This document shows positions 25,283-33,919 of a stretch of 64,000 bases of DNA, in pieces. Both the position numbers and the translations under genes were made by a program. The notes under the pieces are model-generated. The model was not told the DNA's origin. It saw only the letters and a list, made by a program, of their open reading frames with translations, and ran no database searches. The stretch covers positions 110,854 to 174,853 of the forward strand of contig NZ_PGGU01000002.1 of the NCBI RefSeq assembly GCF_002872075.1. The letters are read 5' to 3'. The DNA comes from Microbacterium aurantiacum. Lineage in GTDB: Bacteria; Actinomycetota; Actinomycetes; Actinomycetales; Microbacteriaceae. Position 1 is the stretch's first letter; each line of letters opens with the position of its first letter.

Positions 25283-25342
25283 ACGACGACTGCGCGCACG
25301 CGCAGATCACTCTCTCGAGATCCACAAGGAGGTGGAGCTGAA

Positions 25343-26371
25343 TTGCCTGAAACCGTCGAAGCACCTCTGTCCATCAGAGGCTCCGCTCAGCCGTCCAGTG
25401 AGACACGGCTGATCACGACCGCTCGCCCGCCGCGGCGCCTGTTCCGCCGCGATCGGACCCCGCGTGCCACACAGAGCTGGCGTCGCGCGCTGGCCAGGGA
25501 TTGGCGGATCTACACGTTCCTGCTGGTGCCGATCCTGTTCCTGCTGATCTTCCGTTACATCCCGATGCTCGGGAACATCATCGCCTTCCGGCGGTTCCGC
25601 CCAGGGGGATCGATCTTCGGCGACGAGTGGGTGGGGTTCTACTACTTCGAAGCCTTCATCACGAACCAGCAGTTCTGGACCGTGTTCTGGAACACGGTGA
25701 TCCTCGGCGGATTCACCCTCCTGATCTGCTTCCCGCTGCCGATCATCCTGGCCCTGATGCTCAACGAGCTGCGCTCACGCAGGTTCAAGCGCCTCGTTCA
25801 GACGATCTCGTATCTGCCGCACTTCATGTCGATCGTCATCGTCGCAGGACTCGTGCTGCAGCTGACCTCGCTCAACGGGACGATCAATCAGGCGGTCGAG
25901 GCTCTCGGCGCCGACCCGGTGCCCTTCATGCAGCGACCGGAGTGGTTCCGCACGATCTATGTGTCCTCCGAGGCGTGGCAGACCGTGGGCTGGGGCACGA
26001 TCCTCTACCTGGCGGCGCTCACGACGATCGACGATCAGCTCTACGAGGCCTCGCGCATCGATGGCGCCAACCGCTGGCAGCAGACCTGGCACATCACGCT
26101 CCCCGGCATCCGCCCGACCATGATGGTCCTGCTCATCCTGAACATCGGCTCCTTCATGTCGGTCGGATTCGAGAAGGTGCTGCTGCTGCAGAACCCGCTC
26201 ATCTACTCGACAGCCGATGTCATCTCGACCTACCTCTACCGCGTCGGCATCCAGTCCGCCCAGTTCTCCTACGGAACCGCCATCGGACTCTTCGAGGCGC
26301 TCATCGGTCTCGTACTCGTGCTGTTCGCGAACCTCATCTCCCGTCGACTGGTTGGAACCTCGCTATGGTGA
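25343..26371 (+). CDS. Sugar ABC permease, LplB type (locus B)
   Basis: A 342-residue CUT1 permease. After a basic N-terminus (PPRRLFRRDRTPRAT) come six predicted spans, starting WRIYTFLLVPILFLLIFRYIPMLGNIIAF, the LplB hallmark. The EAA loop LYEASRIDGANRWQQTWHITLPGIRP lies near residue 235. The start is TTG at 25343, preceded by the strong ribosome site AAGGAGGTGG; no better ATG exists before the first span. It overlaps the next permease gene by seven bases. LplB/YtcP-type transporters often carry oligosaccharides derived from plant cell walls or host glycans. No ATPase gene is present. Confidence 0.88.
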   Translation: MPETVEAPLSIRGSAQPSSETRLITTARPPRRLFRRDRTPRATQSWRRALARDWRIYTFLLVPILFLLIFRYIPMLGNIIAFRRFRPGGSIFGDEWVGFYYFEAFITNQQFWTVFWNTVILGGFTLLICFPLPIILALMLNELRSRRFKRLVQTISYLPHFMSIVIVAGLVLQLTSLNGTINQAVEALGADPVPFMQRPEWFRTIYVSSEAWQTVGWGTILYLAALTTIDDQLYEASRIDGANRWQQTWHITLPGIRPTMMVLLILNIGSFMSVGFEKVLLLQNPLIYSTADVISTYLYRVGIQSAQFSYGTAIGLFEALIGLVLVLFANLISRRLVGTSLW

Positions 26372-27297
26372 CCGAAGCCCTCCCGCACAAGCCCGATATC
26401 GTGCACGTCCGCAAGGAGACGGGCGTCATCCGCGAGTCTCTCGGCTACCGCTCCTTCCGCGTCGTCAACGCGATCTGTCTCGTCCTGATCTGCGCCGCCA
26501 CGCTCTACCCCTTCGTCAACCTCATCGCGAAGGCGTTCTCGTCGGAGGGATACATCGCCGCCGGGGAGGTGAACCTGATCCCCCGGGGATTCAACATCGA
26601 CACGTTCCGCGCCGTACTGGGCGACGGCCTGTTCTGGACCAACTACGGCAACACGTTCCTCTACACGGTGATCGGCACGATCATCGCCATGGCGATCACG
26701 ACCACCTACGCGTACGCGCTCAGCAAACCCCATCTGAAGGGGCGCTCGTTCTTCGTCGGCATCGCGGTGTTCACCATGTTCTTCGGCGGCGGGCTCATCC
26801 CGAACTACATCCTGATCGCCAACTACCTCGACTGGCGGAACAGCCTCTGGGCTGTGGTGGTGCCCGGGGCGCTCAGCGTGTTCAATCTGCTCGTCATGAA
26901 ATCCTTCTTCGAGAACTTCCCCACCGAACTCGAAGAGGCGGCGGCGATCGACGGCCTGTCGACGTACGGGATCTTCCTGCGGATCGTCCTGCCGCTGTCG
27001 AAAGCGGTGCTCGCCACGATGACCCTGTTCTACGCGGTCGGCCTGTGGAACTCATGGTTCAGCGCCTTCCTGTTCATGGACGACAAGTCGCTCTTCCCAG
27101 TCACGATCTACCTGCGCAACCTCATCGCCGCCGCCACCGGGACGCAGGAGATCACCGGGGGCGGTGAAGCCGTCCAGATCGCCTCCAACATCCAGGCGGT
27201 GACGATGCTGCTCAGCGTCCTGCCGATCATCTGCCTGTATCCGTTCATCCAGCGCTACTTCGTCTCGGGCGTCATGCTCGGGTCGGTCAAGGGCTGA
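26365..27297 (+). CDS. Sugar ABC permease, YtcP type (locus B)
   Basis: A 310-residue CUT1 permease with six predicted spans. It has VNAICLVLICAATLYPFVNLIAKAFSS at the first span, the YtcP-type MFFGGGLIPNYILI, and the EAA loop LEEAAAIDGLSTYGIFLRIVLPLSK near residue 200. The C-terminus YFVSGVMLGSVKG is typical of the subfamily. The ATG at 26365 overlaps the LplB-type gene; the long open frame before it is out-of-frame shadow. It pairs with the LplB permease and the lipoprotein that follows. Confidence 0.88.
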   Translation: MVTEALPHKPDIVHVRKETGVIRESLGYRSFRVVNAICLVLICAATLYPFVNLIAKAFSSEGYIAAGEVNLIPRGFNIDTFRAVLGDGLFWTNYGNTFLYTVIGTIIAMAITTTYAYALSKPHLKGRSFFVGIAVFTMFFGGGLIPNYILIANYLDWRNSLWAVVVPGALSVFNLLVMKSFFENFPTELEEAAAIDGLSTYGIFLRIVLPLSKAVLATMTLFYAVGLWNSWFSAFLFMDDKSLFPVTIYLRNLIAAATGTQEITGGGEAVQIASNIQAVTMLLSVLPIICLYPFIQRYFVSGVMLGSVKG

Positions 27298-27354
27298 TGC
27301 CCGCACTCATCGAACCCCACCATCGAAACAACGTTGTTCCCGAAGGAGAGAACC

Positions 27355-29025
27355 ATGACAATCACCCACAACCGGATCGCGGGCGTGGCAGGCATCGCCG
27401 TCTTCGCCCTCGCCCTGGCTGCATGCTCCGGTCCGCCGAGCGAGGAGGCGGCCGCCGAGGACGGCGGCGTGACCATCGGTGAGGCGCAGTCCGTCGGTGC
27501 GATGGAGGACTATGACGTCGGCGACACGTTCAAGGCGACCGAGCCCGTCGAGTTCTCACTCATGTACCGCGACCACCCGAACTATCCCGTCCAGGACGAC
27601 TGGTCGATCTTCGAGCACCTCGAGCAGGACCACAACGTCACCTTCTCGCGCACCGACATCCCGATGGCCGACTTCGATCAGAAGAAGTCCCTGCTCATCG
27701 GCAGTGGCGAGGCGACCGACATCGTCTCGGTGAGCTACGCGGGCACCGAGGCGCAGTTCGTCTCGGGCGGATCCATCCTGCCGGTGTCGGACTACTTCGA
27801 CTACATGCCGAACTTCAGGCAGAAGATCGACGAGTGGGAGCTCACGGCCGACCTCGAGACGCGTCGCCAGGACGACGGCAAGATCTACCACCTGCCCGGT
27901 CTGCGCGAGGTGCCCGACATGCAGTACTCCGTCGTGATCCGCGAGGATCTCTGGGAGAAGGCGGGCATCACGGAGGACCCGGCGACCTGGGACGAGTTCC
28001 TCGAGCAGCTCGAGAAGGTCCAGGCGGCGAACCCCGACCTCGACTACGCCATGTCGGACCGCTGGACGGATGCCACGACCCTGGGGTCCCTTCTCTCGGT
28101 GATGGGACCCAACTACGGCACCGCCGCCGGATGGGGCTACTCCAACACGTGGTACGACCGGGATGCCGAGAAGTACGTCTTCACCGGAACCTCCGACGAG
28201 TACAGGGAGGTCGTCTCGGCGGCCGCCGAACTCGTCGAGACCGGTGTGCTCGACCCGGAGGTCACGCAGAGCGACGACCAGGCCGTGCAGAAATTCGTCT
28301 CCGGGCGTTCGGCCGCGATCTCGGGCAACACGCAGGCTCTCTCCGAGTACCGCACCAAGCTCGCCGACGCGGGCAGGGGCGACGTCCCGATCCGGCTGAT
28401 CGACGTCCCCGGAGGGCCGGCGGGGTCGAACATCGGAAGCGGGCGCTTCACATCCGGGCTGATGCTCAGCAGCGACACGGCCGAGAAGCCCTACTTCAAG
28501 GCGCTGCTGCAGTTCGTCGACTGGCTCTACTACTCCGACGAGGGACTCGAGTTCGCGCAGTGGGGGGTCGAGGGCGAAACCTTCACGAAGGATGCTGACG
28601 GCACCCGCGTTCTCAACCCGGACATCGCCTGGAGCTCCATCAACGCGGGAGCTCCGAAGCTCCTGAACGCGGACTACGGCTACAGCAACGGCGTCTTCCT
28701 CCTCGCGAACGGCTCTTCCCGAGACCTGGTGCTCTCGATGATGACCGAGGACATCGCGGAATGGACCGAGCGGCAGCTCGCCGCGAAGGAGCAGTTGAAG
28801 ACGCCTCCCGCGCCGTTGCTGAACGAGCTCGAACTCGAGCAGACCTCGCTGCTGCAGACGCAGCTCTCCGACGCGGTGCAGGCTGCGACGGCCGGGTTCA
28901 TCACCGGTCAGCGCTCGATCGAAGACGACTGGGACGCATACGTCTCCGAAATCGAAGGCCTCGGCGCCGATCAGCTCATCGACACCATCAACACCGCGCT
29001 CGAGCGCGGACGCAGCAAGGAATGA
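27355..29025 (+). CDS. Solute-binding lipoprotein of the locus B transporter
   Basis: A 556-residue extracellular binding protein, of the larger size (about 500-560) usual for LplB/YtcP systems. The signal peptide ends in the lipobox LAAC (Cys about 24). The mature N-terminus is acidic (SEEAAAEDGG) and is followed by the bilobal fold with EFSLMYRDHPNYPVQDDWSIFEHLEQ, then GKIYHLPGLREVPDMQYSVVIREDLWEKAGI, a segment found in this class. GAAGGAGAG precedes the ATG at 27355; an in-frame TTG at 27334 has no such signal. A strong hairpin follows the stop. It delivers an unidentified oligosaccharide to the permeases. Confidence 0.88.
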   Translation: MTITHNRIAGVAGIAVFALALAACSGPPSEEAAAEDGGVTIGEAQSVGAMEDYDVGDTFKATEPVEFSLMYRDHPNYPVQDDWSIFEHLEQDHNVTFSRTDIPMADFDQKKSLLIGSGEATDIVSVSYAGTEAQFVSGGSILPVSDYFDYMPNFRQKIDEWELTADLETRRQDDGKIYHLPGLREVPDMQYSVVIREDLWEKAGITEDPATWDEFLEQLEKVQAANPDLDYAMSDRWTDATTLGSLLSVMGPNYGTAAGWGYSNTWYDRDAEKYVFTGTSDEYREVVSAAAELVETGVLDPEVTQSDDQAVQKFVSGRSAAISGNTQALSEYRTKLADAGRGDVPIRLIDVPGGPAGSNIGSGRFTSGLMLSSDTAEKPYFKALLQFVDWLYYSDEGLEFAQWGVEGETFTKDADGTRVLNPDIAWSSINAGAPKLLNADYGYSNGVFLLANGSSRDLVLSMMTEDIAEWTERQLAAKEQLKTPPAPLLNELELEQTSLLQTQLSDAVQAATAGFITGQRSIEDDWDAYVSEIEGLGADQLIDTINTALERGRSKE

Positions 29026-29027
29026 GC

Positions 29028-29061
29028 GGATGCGGGGCCGGGTACGCCCGGCCCCGCATCC
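29028..29061 (+). terminator. Strong 15-bp hairpin after the locus B binding protein gene
   Basis: GGATGCGGGGCCGGG pairs perfectly with CCCGGCCCCGCATCC around a TACG loop, starting three bases past the stop codon. It should terminate or attenuate before the membrane-protein gene at 29092 and stabilise the upstream transporter mRNA. Confidence 0.8.
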
Positions 29062-29091
29062 GGCCCGCATCCATCTGACAGAGGAGAGCAA

Positions 29092-29814
29092 GTGAGCATC
29101 CAGCACCGAACGCACGTCGACGACGAGATCGGGCGAGGTCCGCTCTCCCGTGCCGCCGCCGTGGTCTATCGCGTGCTCGTGCTCGAGGTGCAGCTCGTGC
29201 TCGCCTCTGCACCGGCCATCGTCGCGATCCTGACGCTCGATCGCGACGCGTCGAATCTGCCGCTGTTCGTCCTGACCCTCCTCCCGCTCGCGCCCGCGCT
29301 CGTGGCCGGAGTCGCCGCGTTCCGAGCAGCGGCTGTCCATCCCGACCTCTCCCCCGGGCGGCACTTCTTCCGCGCGTACCGGCGCGACGTGCTCACGACC
29401 TTGATCTGGGCGGTGCCGGCGCACCTCGCCCTGGCGCTCCTGACGTTCAACCTCGTCCACCTCGATGCCGTCGACGGCGGCGGCGCGGTGCGCCCCCTTC
29501 TCCTGGTCGCCGCTGCGCTCATCGTGATGTGGAGCGGCCACATGCTCGTCCTCACCGCGGGGTTCCGCTTCCGCACGCGAGACGCCGCGCGCATCGCGCT
29601 CGCGCAGCTGCTGCCGCAGTGGCGATTCTCACTGGGCGTGCTCGCGCTGCTGGTCGTCTCGGCCTTCATCGTGCTGGCCGCGTCCGAGCTCGTCCTCCTG
29701 CTCGCGCTCTGGGCGTTCGTCGCCCTGATCGCGCTGATGGCCCGCCCCGTGTTCGACGATGTGACGACGAGGTTCACAGTGCCCGGTCCCGCAGCACCGG
29801 ATTCTGCTCGCTAG
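29092..29814 (+). CDS. DUF624/YesL-like membrane protein
   Basis: A 240-residue integral membrane protein with about six predicted spans. LPLFVLTLLPLAPALVAGVAAF followed by HFFRAYRRDVLTTLIW resembles the DUF624 (YesL) signature, in which a GPA-type turn is followed by an FF.afk.n.. loop. DUF624 genes are characteristic companions of LplB/YtcP sugar transporters, which fits its position behind the hairpin. A GTG start with GAGGAGAG upstream was chosen. The molecular role of the family is unknown. Its stop overlaps the convergent methyltransferase stop through CTAG. Confidence 0.68.
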   Translation: MSIQHRTHVDDEIGRGPLSRAAAVVYRVLVLEVQLVLASAPAIVAILTLDRDASNLPLFVLTLLPLAPALVAGVAAFRAAAVHPDLSPGRHFFRAYRRDVLTTLIWAVPAHLALALLTFNLVHLDAVDGGGAVRPLLLVAAALIVMWSGHMLVLTAGFRFRTRDAARIALAQLLPQWRFSLGVLALLVVSAFIVLAASELVLLLALWAFVALIALMARPVFDDVTTRFTVPGPAAPDSAR

Positions 29815-30800
29815 CCTCCGAGCGCCGTCACCTCGGCGTGCGGCATCCGCTCGCGCATCACCCGGATCGCCTCGGGGTTGTCGTCGACGAGCACGGCGTC
29901 GCGCCCGAGAGCCGATGCGACCGCTCCTGTCGTGCCGCTGCCGGCGAAGAGGTCGAGCACCCGGTCGCCCGGGCGGCTGGACGCGCGCACGATCCGCCGC
30001 AGGATGCCCTCCGGCTTCTGCGTCGGATAGCCGGTCTTCTCGCGGCCGGTCGTCGGCACGATCGTGTGCCACCAGACGTCGGTCGGCAGCTTGCCGCGTG
30101 CCGCCTTCTCAGCCGTGACAAGGCCCGGCGCCATGTACGGCTCACGATCGATGTCGTCGGAGTTGAACACGTACTCGCGCGGATTCTTGACGTAGACGAG
30201 GATCGTGTCGTGCTTCGTCGGCCAGCGCCGCCGCGACTTGGCACCGTAGTCGTAGGCCCAGATGAGCTCGTTGAGGAAGCAGTCGCGTCCGAAGACGGCA
30301 TCCAGCATCACCTTCGCGTAGTGCGCCTCCCGGTAGTCGAGGTGCAGGTAGAGCGTGCCGTCGTCCGCGAGCAGCCGCCACGCCTCCTCGAGCCGCGGCA
30401 TCAGGAACGCGCCGTAGTCGTCGAACCGGTCGTCGTATGTGCGCAGCATGCCGCGCACCCGCTCGTAGGCGTGACCGTGGAAGCCGTGCCGGACTTCGCT
30501 CGCGGCCGGTTCCGGTTCAGAATTCAGGACATCCGACCCGGTGACCGGTGTTTCATCGCGATCCGCACCCGGTTCGGCGGCTTCTTCCTGAATGGTGAAC
30601 GCCCGGCGGGCGGTGACGATCTGCCGCTCCTGCGCCCGGCCGGTGTTGAACGGGGGGTCGAGGTAGACGAGGGTGAACGATGCCGACGGCAGGCCGCGAG
30701 CAGCCGCGAGGTTGTCGCCCTCGATGATCGAGACGGCGCCGATCGCCGGCCCTTCGACGGGCTCGGGAACCGGAAGCGTCACGGCACCCGCTGCAGCCAC
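29811..30800 (-). CDS. Solitary DNA (adenine-N6 or cytosine-N4) methyltransferase
   Basis: A 329-residue beta-class DNA methyltransferase. The catalytic motif IV LDPPFNTG (about residues 46-53) comes before the AdoMet-binding motif I LDLFAGSGTTGAVASALGRDAVLVDDNPEA (about 288-317), the order that defines the class. LYLHLDYREAHYAKVMLD and YPTQKPEGILRRIV are further class motifs. Between motif IV and RTYDDRF lies an acidic, probably disordered insert (EEAAEPGADRDETPVTG...). No restriction endonuclease or specificity gene is adjacent, so it is an orphan methylase of CcrM-like architecture. The GTG start overlaps the lipoate ligase gene by 22 bases, suggesting coupling. Recognition sequence unknown. 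Confidence 0.85.
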   Translation of the reverse strand: MAAAGAVTLPVPEPVEGPAIGAVSIIEGDNLAAARGLPSASFTLVYLDPPFNTGRAQERQIVTARRAFTIQEEAAEPGADRDETPVTGSDVLNSEPEPAASEVRHGFHGHAYERVRGMLRTYDDRFDDYGAFLMPRLEEAWRLLADDGTLYLHLDYREAHYAKVMLDAVFGRDCFLNELIWAYDYGAKSRRRWPTKHDTILVYVKNPREYVFNSDDIDREPYMAPGLVTAEKAARGKLPTDVWWHTIVPTTGREKTGYPTQKPEGILRRIVRASSRPGDRVLDLFAGSGTTGAVASALGRDAVLVDDNPEAIRVMRERMPHAEVTALGG

Positions 30801-31828
30801 GCCTCGGTGGCGAACTTCGACTCCACCAGAGCCTCGGCATCGGCCAGTTCGTCGGTCGCGACCGCGCCGTCCTCGGCGCCGGTCAGCGAACGGAAGGTGT
30901 CCTTGAAACGCTCGATGATCTCGGCGCGGCTGAGTCCGGTCTGACTGCGCAGCGGGTCGACGCGCTTCGCGGCAGACGTCGTGCCCTTGTCGCTGAGCTT
31001 CTCACGGCCGATGCGCAGCACCTCGGTCATCGTCTGACCGTCGATGTCGTACGAGAGGGTGGCGTGGTGCAGCACGCCGCCGTTGGCGAGGCGCTTCTGC
31101 GCGGCTCCGCCGATCTTGCCCGTGGGGCTCGCGATGTCGTTGAGCGGCTGATAGACCGCGTCGATGCCGAGCGAGCGCAGCGCCTGCAGCACCCAGTCGT
31201 CGAGGAAGGCATAGGAATCGGCGAACGTCATGCCCGCCACGAGCGATGCCGGAACGTACAGCGAGTAGGTGATGATCTGCCCCGCGGCCATCATCATCGC
31301 GCCGCCGCCGGAGATGCGGCGGACGACGTCGAAGCCGTGCCGGGCTGCGCCCTCGGGGTCGACCTCGTTGCGGTACGACTGGAACGAGCCGATCACGACG
31401 GCAGACTGATCCCACTCCCAGATCCGCAGGGTGGGGCGCCGACGGCCTTCACCGACCCGCGCGGTGAGGACCTCGTCGAGGGCGAGGTTCATCCGCGGCG
31501 AGACCGCCTGGTCGTGCACGATCTCCCAGTCGAAGTCGCGCCAACCGGGTGCGGTGACCAGGGCGCGGCGCACCGCGGTGCCGACGGCGTCCGGAGTGAA
31601 TCCGAGCAGCTGCGCTCCGTCCGGGAGCGCCTGCCGGACGGCGGCGGCGATCGCCGTGGCATCCGTCTCCACCGGCAGCCCCGTCACCGCCGCGTTGATG
31701 TCGTCGAGCGCCGTGTCGGGTTCGAGGAAGAAATCGCCGGCGAGGCGGAACCGGGCGATGGCTCCGTTCTCGACCTCGAGGTCGACGACGACGAGCTTTC
31801 CACCAGGGACCTTGTATTCACCGTGCAC
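30779..31828 (-). CDS. lplA: Lipoate-protein ligase A family protein
   Basis: A 349-residue biotin/lipoate ligase. The N-terminal 90 residues (HGEYKVPGGKLVVVDLEVENG..) correspond to the accessory domain that in many lipoate ligases is C-terminal or separate. The catalytic domain follows, with RRISGGGAMMM (about 170-180), the lipoyl-AMP site, and GKIGGAAQKR with the conserved Lys (about 236). It would attach lipoate, or an octanoyl precursor, to E2 and GcvH proteins in the cytoplasm. The start is GTG at 31828. It overlaps the methyltransferase gene downstream and follows the hydrolase gene by 34 bases, so the three may share a transcript. Confidence 0.85.
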   Translation of the reverse strand: MHGEYKVPGGKLVVVDLEVENGAIARFRLAGDFFLEPDTALDDINAAVTGLPVETDATAIAAAVRQALPDGAQLLGFTPDAVGTAVRRALVTAPGWRDFDWEIVHDQAVSPRMNLALDEVLTARVGEGRRRPTLRIWEWDQSAVVIGSFQSYRNEVDPEGAARHGFDVVRRISGGGAMMMAAGQIITYSLYVPASLVAGMTFADSYAFLDDWVLQALRSLGIDAVYQPLNDIASPTGKIGGAAQKRLANGGVLHHATLSYDIDGQTMTEVLRIGREKLSDKGTTSAAKRVDPLRSQTGLSRAEIIERFKDTFRSLTGAEDGAVATDELADAEALVESKFATEAWLQRVP

Positions 31829-31862
31829 CGGTCCAGCTTAAGGCGCGGTCTGGCGGGGGCGG

Positions 31863-32720
31863 TCAATCCCGACGGGGGATGTGCGTGTCCAGCCAGGACA
31901 GCACGTCGGCGCGCACCTCGTCCTGCTGCAGATCGTTGAAGATCTCGTGCCGCGCATCGGGATAGACCAGCGTCGTCACGTCGGTGAGTCCGCTGCGGGT
32001 GCGGTACTCGGCGGCCAGCTTGTGCACGCTGCGCGGGCCGCCGACCGGATCGTCGCGCCCGACGAGCAGCAGCATCGGGAAGTCGCGGCCGAGGTCCTTC
32101 GCGGGACGGCCGTACAGCTTCGCGGCCTCGACCAGGCCGAACAGCTTCAGAAGCGGCACATCCGTGGTGAGCGGATCCTCATCGAAGGCCGCCCAGACGG
32201 CCGGATCGCGCGAGAGCCACTCGAAGCCGGTGGCCTCCGCTCCCTTCCAGCGCGCGTTCAGCGGCGCCGGGTTCATCATGGTCGGCGTGCGCAGGGCTGA
32301 GCCGGAGAGGATGACGGCATCCCACGCCTCGGGATGCTCGTTGACGAGCATCTGCGCCAGGAACGAGCCCCAGGAATGTCCGAGCAGAACGAGCGGCAGG
32401 TCGGGATTCTCGGTGCGGATGATGCCCGTGAGCTGCCAGATCGCGTCCTTCGCCGCGTGCAGGCCGCCCTTGCCCAGACGCCCCAGGTTCGCCGGGCCCC
32501 CGTGCTGACGGATGCCGGTGCGCCCGTGTCCGCGGTGGTCGTCGGCGTAGACGACGAACCCGGCGGCGGTGAGGGCGCCGATCAGCGCCGGGTAGCGGCC
32601 TGCGTGCTCGCCGACTCCGTGCAGCAACTGCACCACGCCCCGGGGCGTGCCCTGTGCGGGGTGCACGTCGTAGACGATGGCGATGCCGTGAGCATCCGTG
32701 AATTCGGCTGTGCGTCCCAT
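31863..32720 (-). CDS. Alpha/beta hydrolase, monoacylglycerol-lipase-like
   Basis: A 285-residue serine hydrolase of the Hydrolase_4 (lysophospholipase/MGL) type. It has VQLLHGVGEHAGRYPAL with the HG oxyanion strand, DHRGHGRT and the nucleophile elbow LLGHSWGSFLAQ (Ser about 115). The catalytic Asp is likely in LLVGRDDPVGG and the His in DARHEIFND near the C-terminus. There is no signal peptide. It resembles cytoplasmic monoacylglycerol lipases, although substrate range in this family is broad. It is divergent from the locus C operon, whose promoter lies about 90 bases away. Confidence 0.85.
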   Translation of the reverse strand: MGRTAEFTDAHGIAIVYDVHPAQGTPRGVVQLLHGVGEHAGRYPALIGALTAAGFVVYADDHRGHGRTGIRQHGGPANLGRLGKGGLHAAKDAIWQLTGIIRTENPDLPLVLLGHSWGSFLAQMLVNEHPEAWDAVILSGSALRTPTMMNPAPLNARWKGAEATGFEWLSRDPAVWAAFDEDPLTTDVPLLKLFGLVEAAKLYGRPAKDLGRDFPMLLLVGRDDPVGGPRSVHKLAAEYRTRSGLTDVTTLVYPDARHEIFNDLQQDEVRADVLSWLDTHIPRRD

Positions 32721-32789
32721 GTCGACGAGTCTACGGATGCCGAGGTCGGGCTTCAGCGACGGGGCGAATCCGCCGTCCTGAAACGACGG

Positions 32790-32833
32790 TTGATGCCGGT
32801 CGCATCCCGTGCTACTCTCGGGAAACCGGTTAC
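32790..32833 (+). promoter_or_regulatory. Promoter and AACCGGTT operator of the locus C transport operon
   Basis: TTGATG (32790-32795) and TACTCT (32813-32818) are 17 bases apart. The 8-bp palindrome AACCGGTT (32824-32831), within GAAACCGGTTACT, starts six bases past the -10, where a bound LacI protein would block initiation. An imperfect AAGCGTTTTC lies further on. The same GAAACCGGTT.CT block occurs in the promoter at 43471-43499. Confidence 0.7.
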
Positions 32834-32903
32834 TGGAGGAAGCGTTTTCTCACTGCAGCAAACCGTCCCGGACTCGATGTTGAGGGCAGGAAGAGGCACA
32901 CCG

Positions 32904-32942
32904 ATGGCGACCGAGATCGCGACGATACGGACGCGCGCATGA
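32904..32942 (+). CDS. 12-residue leader ORF coupled to the locus C permease
   Basis: A tiny ORF, MATEIATIRTRA, is preceded by AGGAAGAGG at a normal distance. Its TGA overlaps the permease ATG as ATGA. The permease start itself has no recognisable ribosome site, so translation of the leader may load ribosomes onto the permease. This is a prediction from spacing alone; it could also mark an alternative permease start context. Confidence 0.4.
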   Translation: MATEIATIRTRA

Positions 32943-33919
32943 CCGTTCTGGCCGCGGCGCCGGACGTGCAGCCCGACCACTCGACCAGCGCTGATGTCGT
33001 GCCGCCGCTGCGTCGACGCCCCTGGTGGCAGAGCATCTGGCGCCAGAAGGCGCTGTACCTGATGGCTCTGCCCGGCATCGCGTACTTCCTCCTCTTCAAG
33101 TACGTGCCCATGGCCGGCCTCGTCATCGCCTTCCAGGACTACTCGCCGTTCCGCGGCATCTGGAACAGCCCCTGGGTCGGCTTCGAGCACTTCATCCGGT
33201 TCTTCACCGAAGACACCTTCCTGATGCTGCTGACCAACACGGTCGTGGTCTCGATGCTGCTGCTGATCTTCTCGTTCCCGGTGCCCATCATCCTGGCGCT
33301 CATGCTGAACGAGGTGCGCACCAAGATGTTCCAGCGCAGCGTGCAGACCGTGATCTACCTGCCCCATTTCATGTCCTGGGTGATCGTCGTCTCCCTGTTC
33401 TACGTACTGCTGACGACCGATGGCGGCAGCATCAACAATCTGCTCGCCGCCTGGGGTTTCGCGGAGATCCCGTTCCTGACCGACCCGGCCTGGCTGCGCC
33501 CGCTCTACACGATCCAGGAGATCTGGAAAACCGCCGGCTGGGGAACGATCATCTACCTGGCCGCGATGACCGCCGTCGACCTGCAGCTGTATGAAGCCGC
33601 CGAGATCGACGGCGCCGGACGCTGGCGGCAGACCTGGCACATCACTCTCCCGGCGATCCGCCCGACCATCGTCGTGATGTTCATCCTGTCGATCGGCGAC
33701 TTCCTCGAGCTCGGCTTCGAGCACATGTTCCTGCTGCTGAACTCGCTCAACCGCGACGTCGGCGAGATCTTCGACACCTACGTGTACACCGCGGGCATCC
33801 AGAACGGTCAGCTCAGTTACGCGACGGCGGTCGGACTCTTCAAGGGCCTGGTCGGCCTGCTCCTGGTGGTCGCGGCCAACAATCTCGCCAAGAAGGTCGG
33901 CGAAGAGGGAGTGTACTGA
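32939..33919 (+). CDS. Sugar ABC permease, LplB type (locus C)
   Basis: A 326-residue CUT1 permease with six predicted spans. It shares the LplB hallmarks ALYLMALPGIAYFLLFKYVPMAGLVIAFQDY and NEVRTKMFQRSVQTVIYLPHFMSWVIV. The EAA loop is LYEAAEIDGAGRWRQTWHITLPAIRP near residue 220. It is the first full-length gene after the AACCGGTT-controlled promoter and is followed directly (TGATG) by a YesL-type gene. Its YtcP-type partner is displaced to the end of the operon, behind GH28. Given GH28 and GH43 in the same regulon, it probably imports pectin-derived oligogalacturonides or rhamnogalacturonan fragments. Confidence 0.9.
   Translation: MTVLAAAPDVQPDHSTSADVVPPLRRRPWWQSIWRQKALYLMALPGIAYFLLFKYVPMAGLVIAFQDYSPFRGIWNSPWVGFEHFIRFFTEDTFLMLLTNTVVVSMLLLIFSFPVPIILALMLNEVRTKMFQRSVQTVIYLPHFMSWVIVVSLFYVLLTTDGGSINNLLAAWGFAEIPFLTDPAWLRPLYTIQEIWKTAGWGTIIYLAAMTAVDLQLYEAAEIDGAGRWRQTWHITLPAIRPTIVVMFILSIGDFLELGFEHMFLLLNSLNRDVGEIFDTYVYTAGIQNGQLSYATAVGLFKGLVGLLLVVAANNLAKKVGEEGVY

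Noticed and set aside
25289..25304. CTGCGCG-CA-CGCGCAG stem between the second Gfo gene and the permease as a terminator
   Set aside because: A two-base loop is too small for a stable hairpin as written, and the operon appears to continue through it.
29811..30800. Restriction-modification system
   Set aside because: The methyltransferase stands between a DUF624 gene and lplA, with no endonuclease or specificity subunit nearby.
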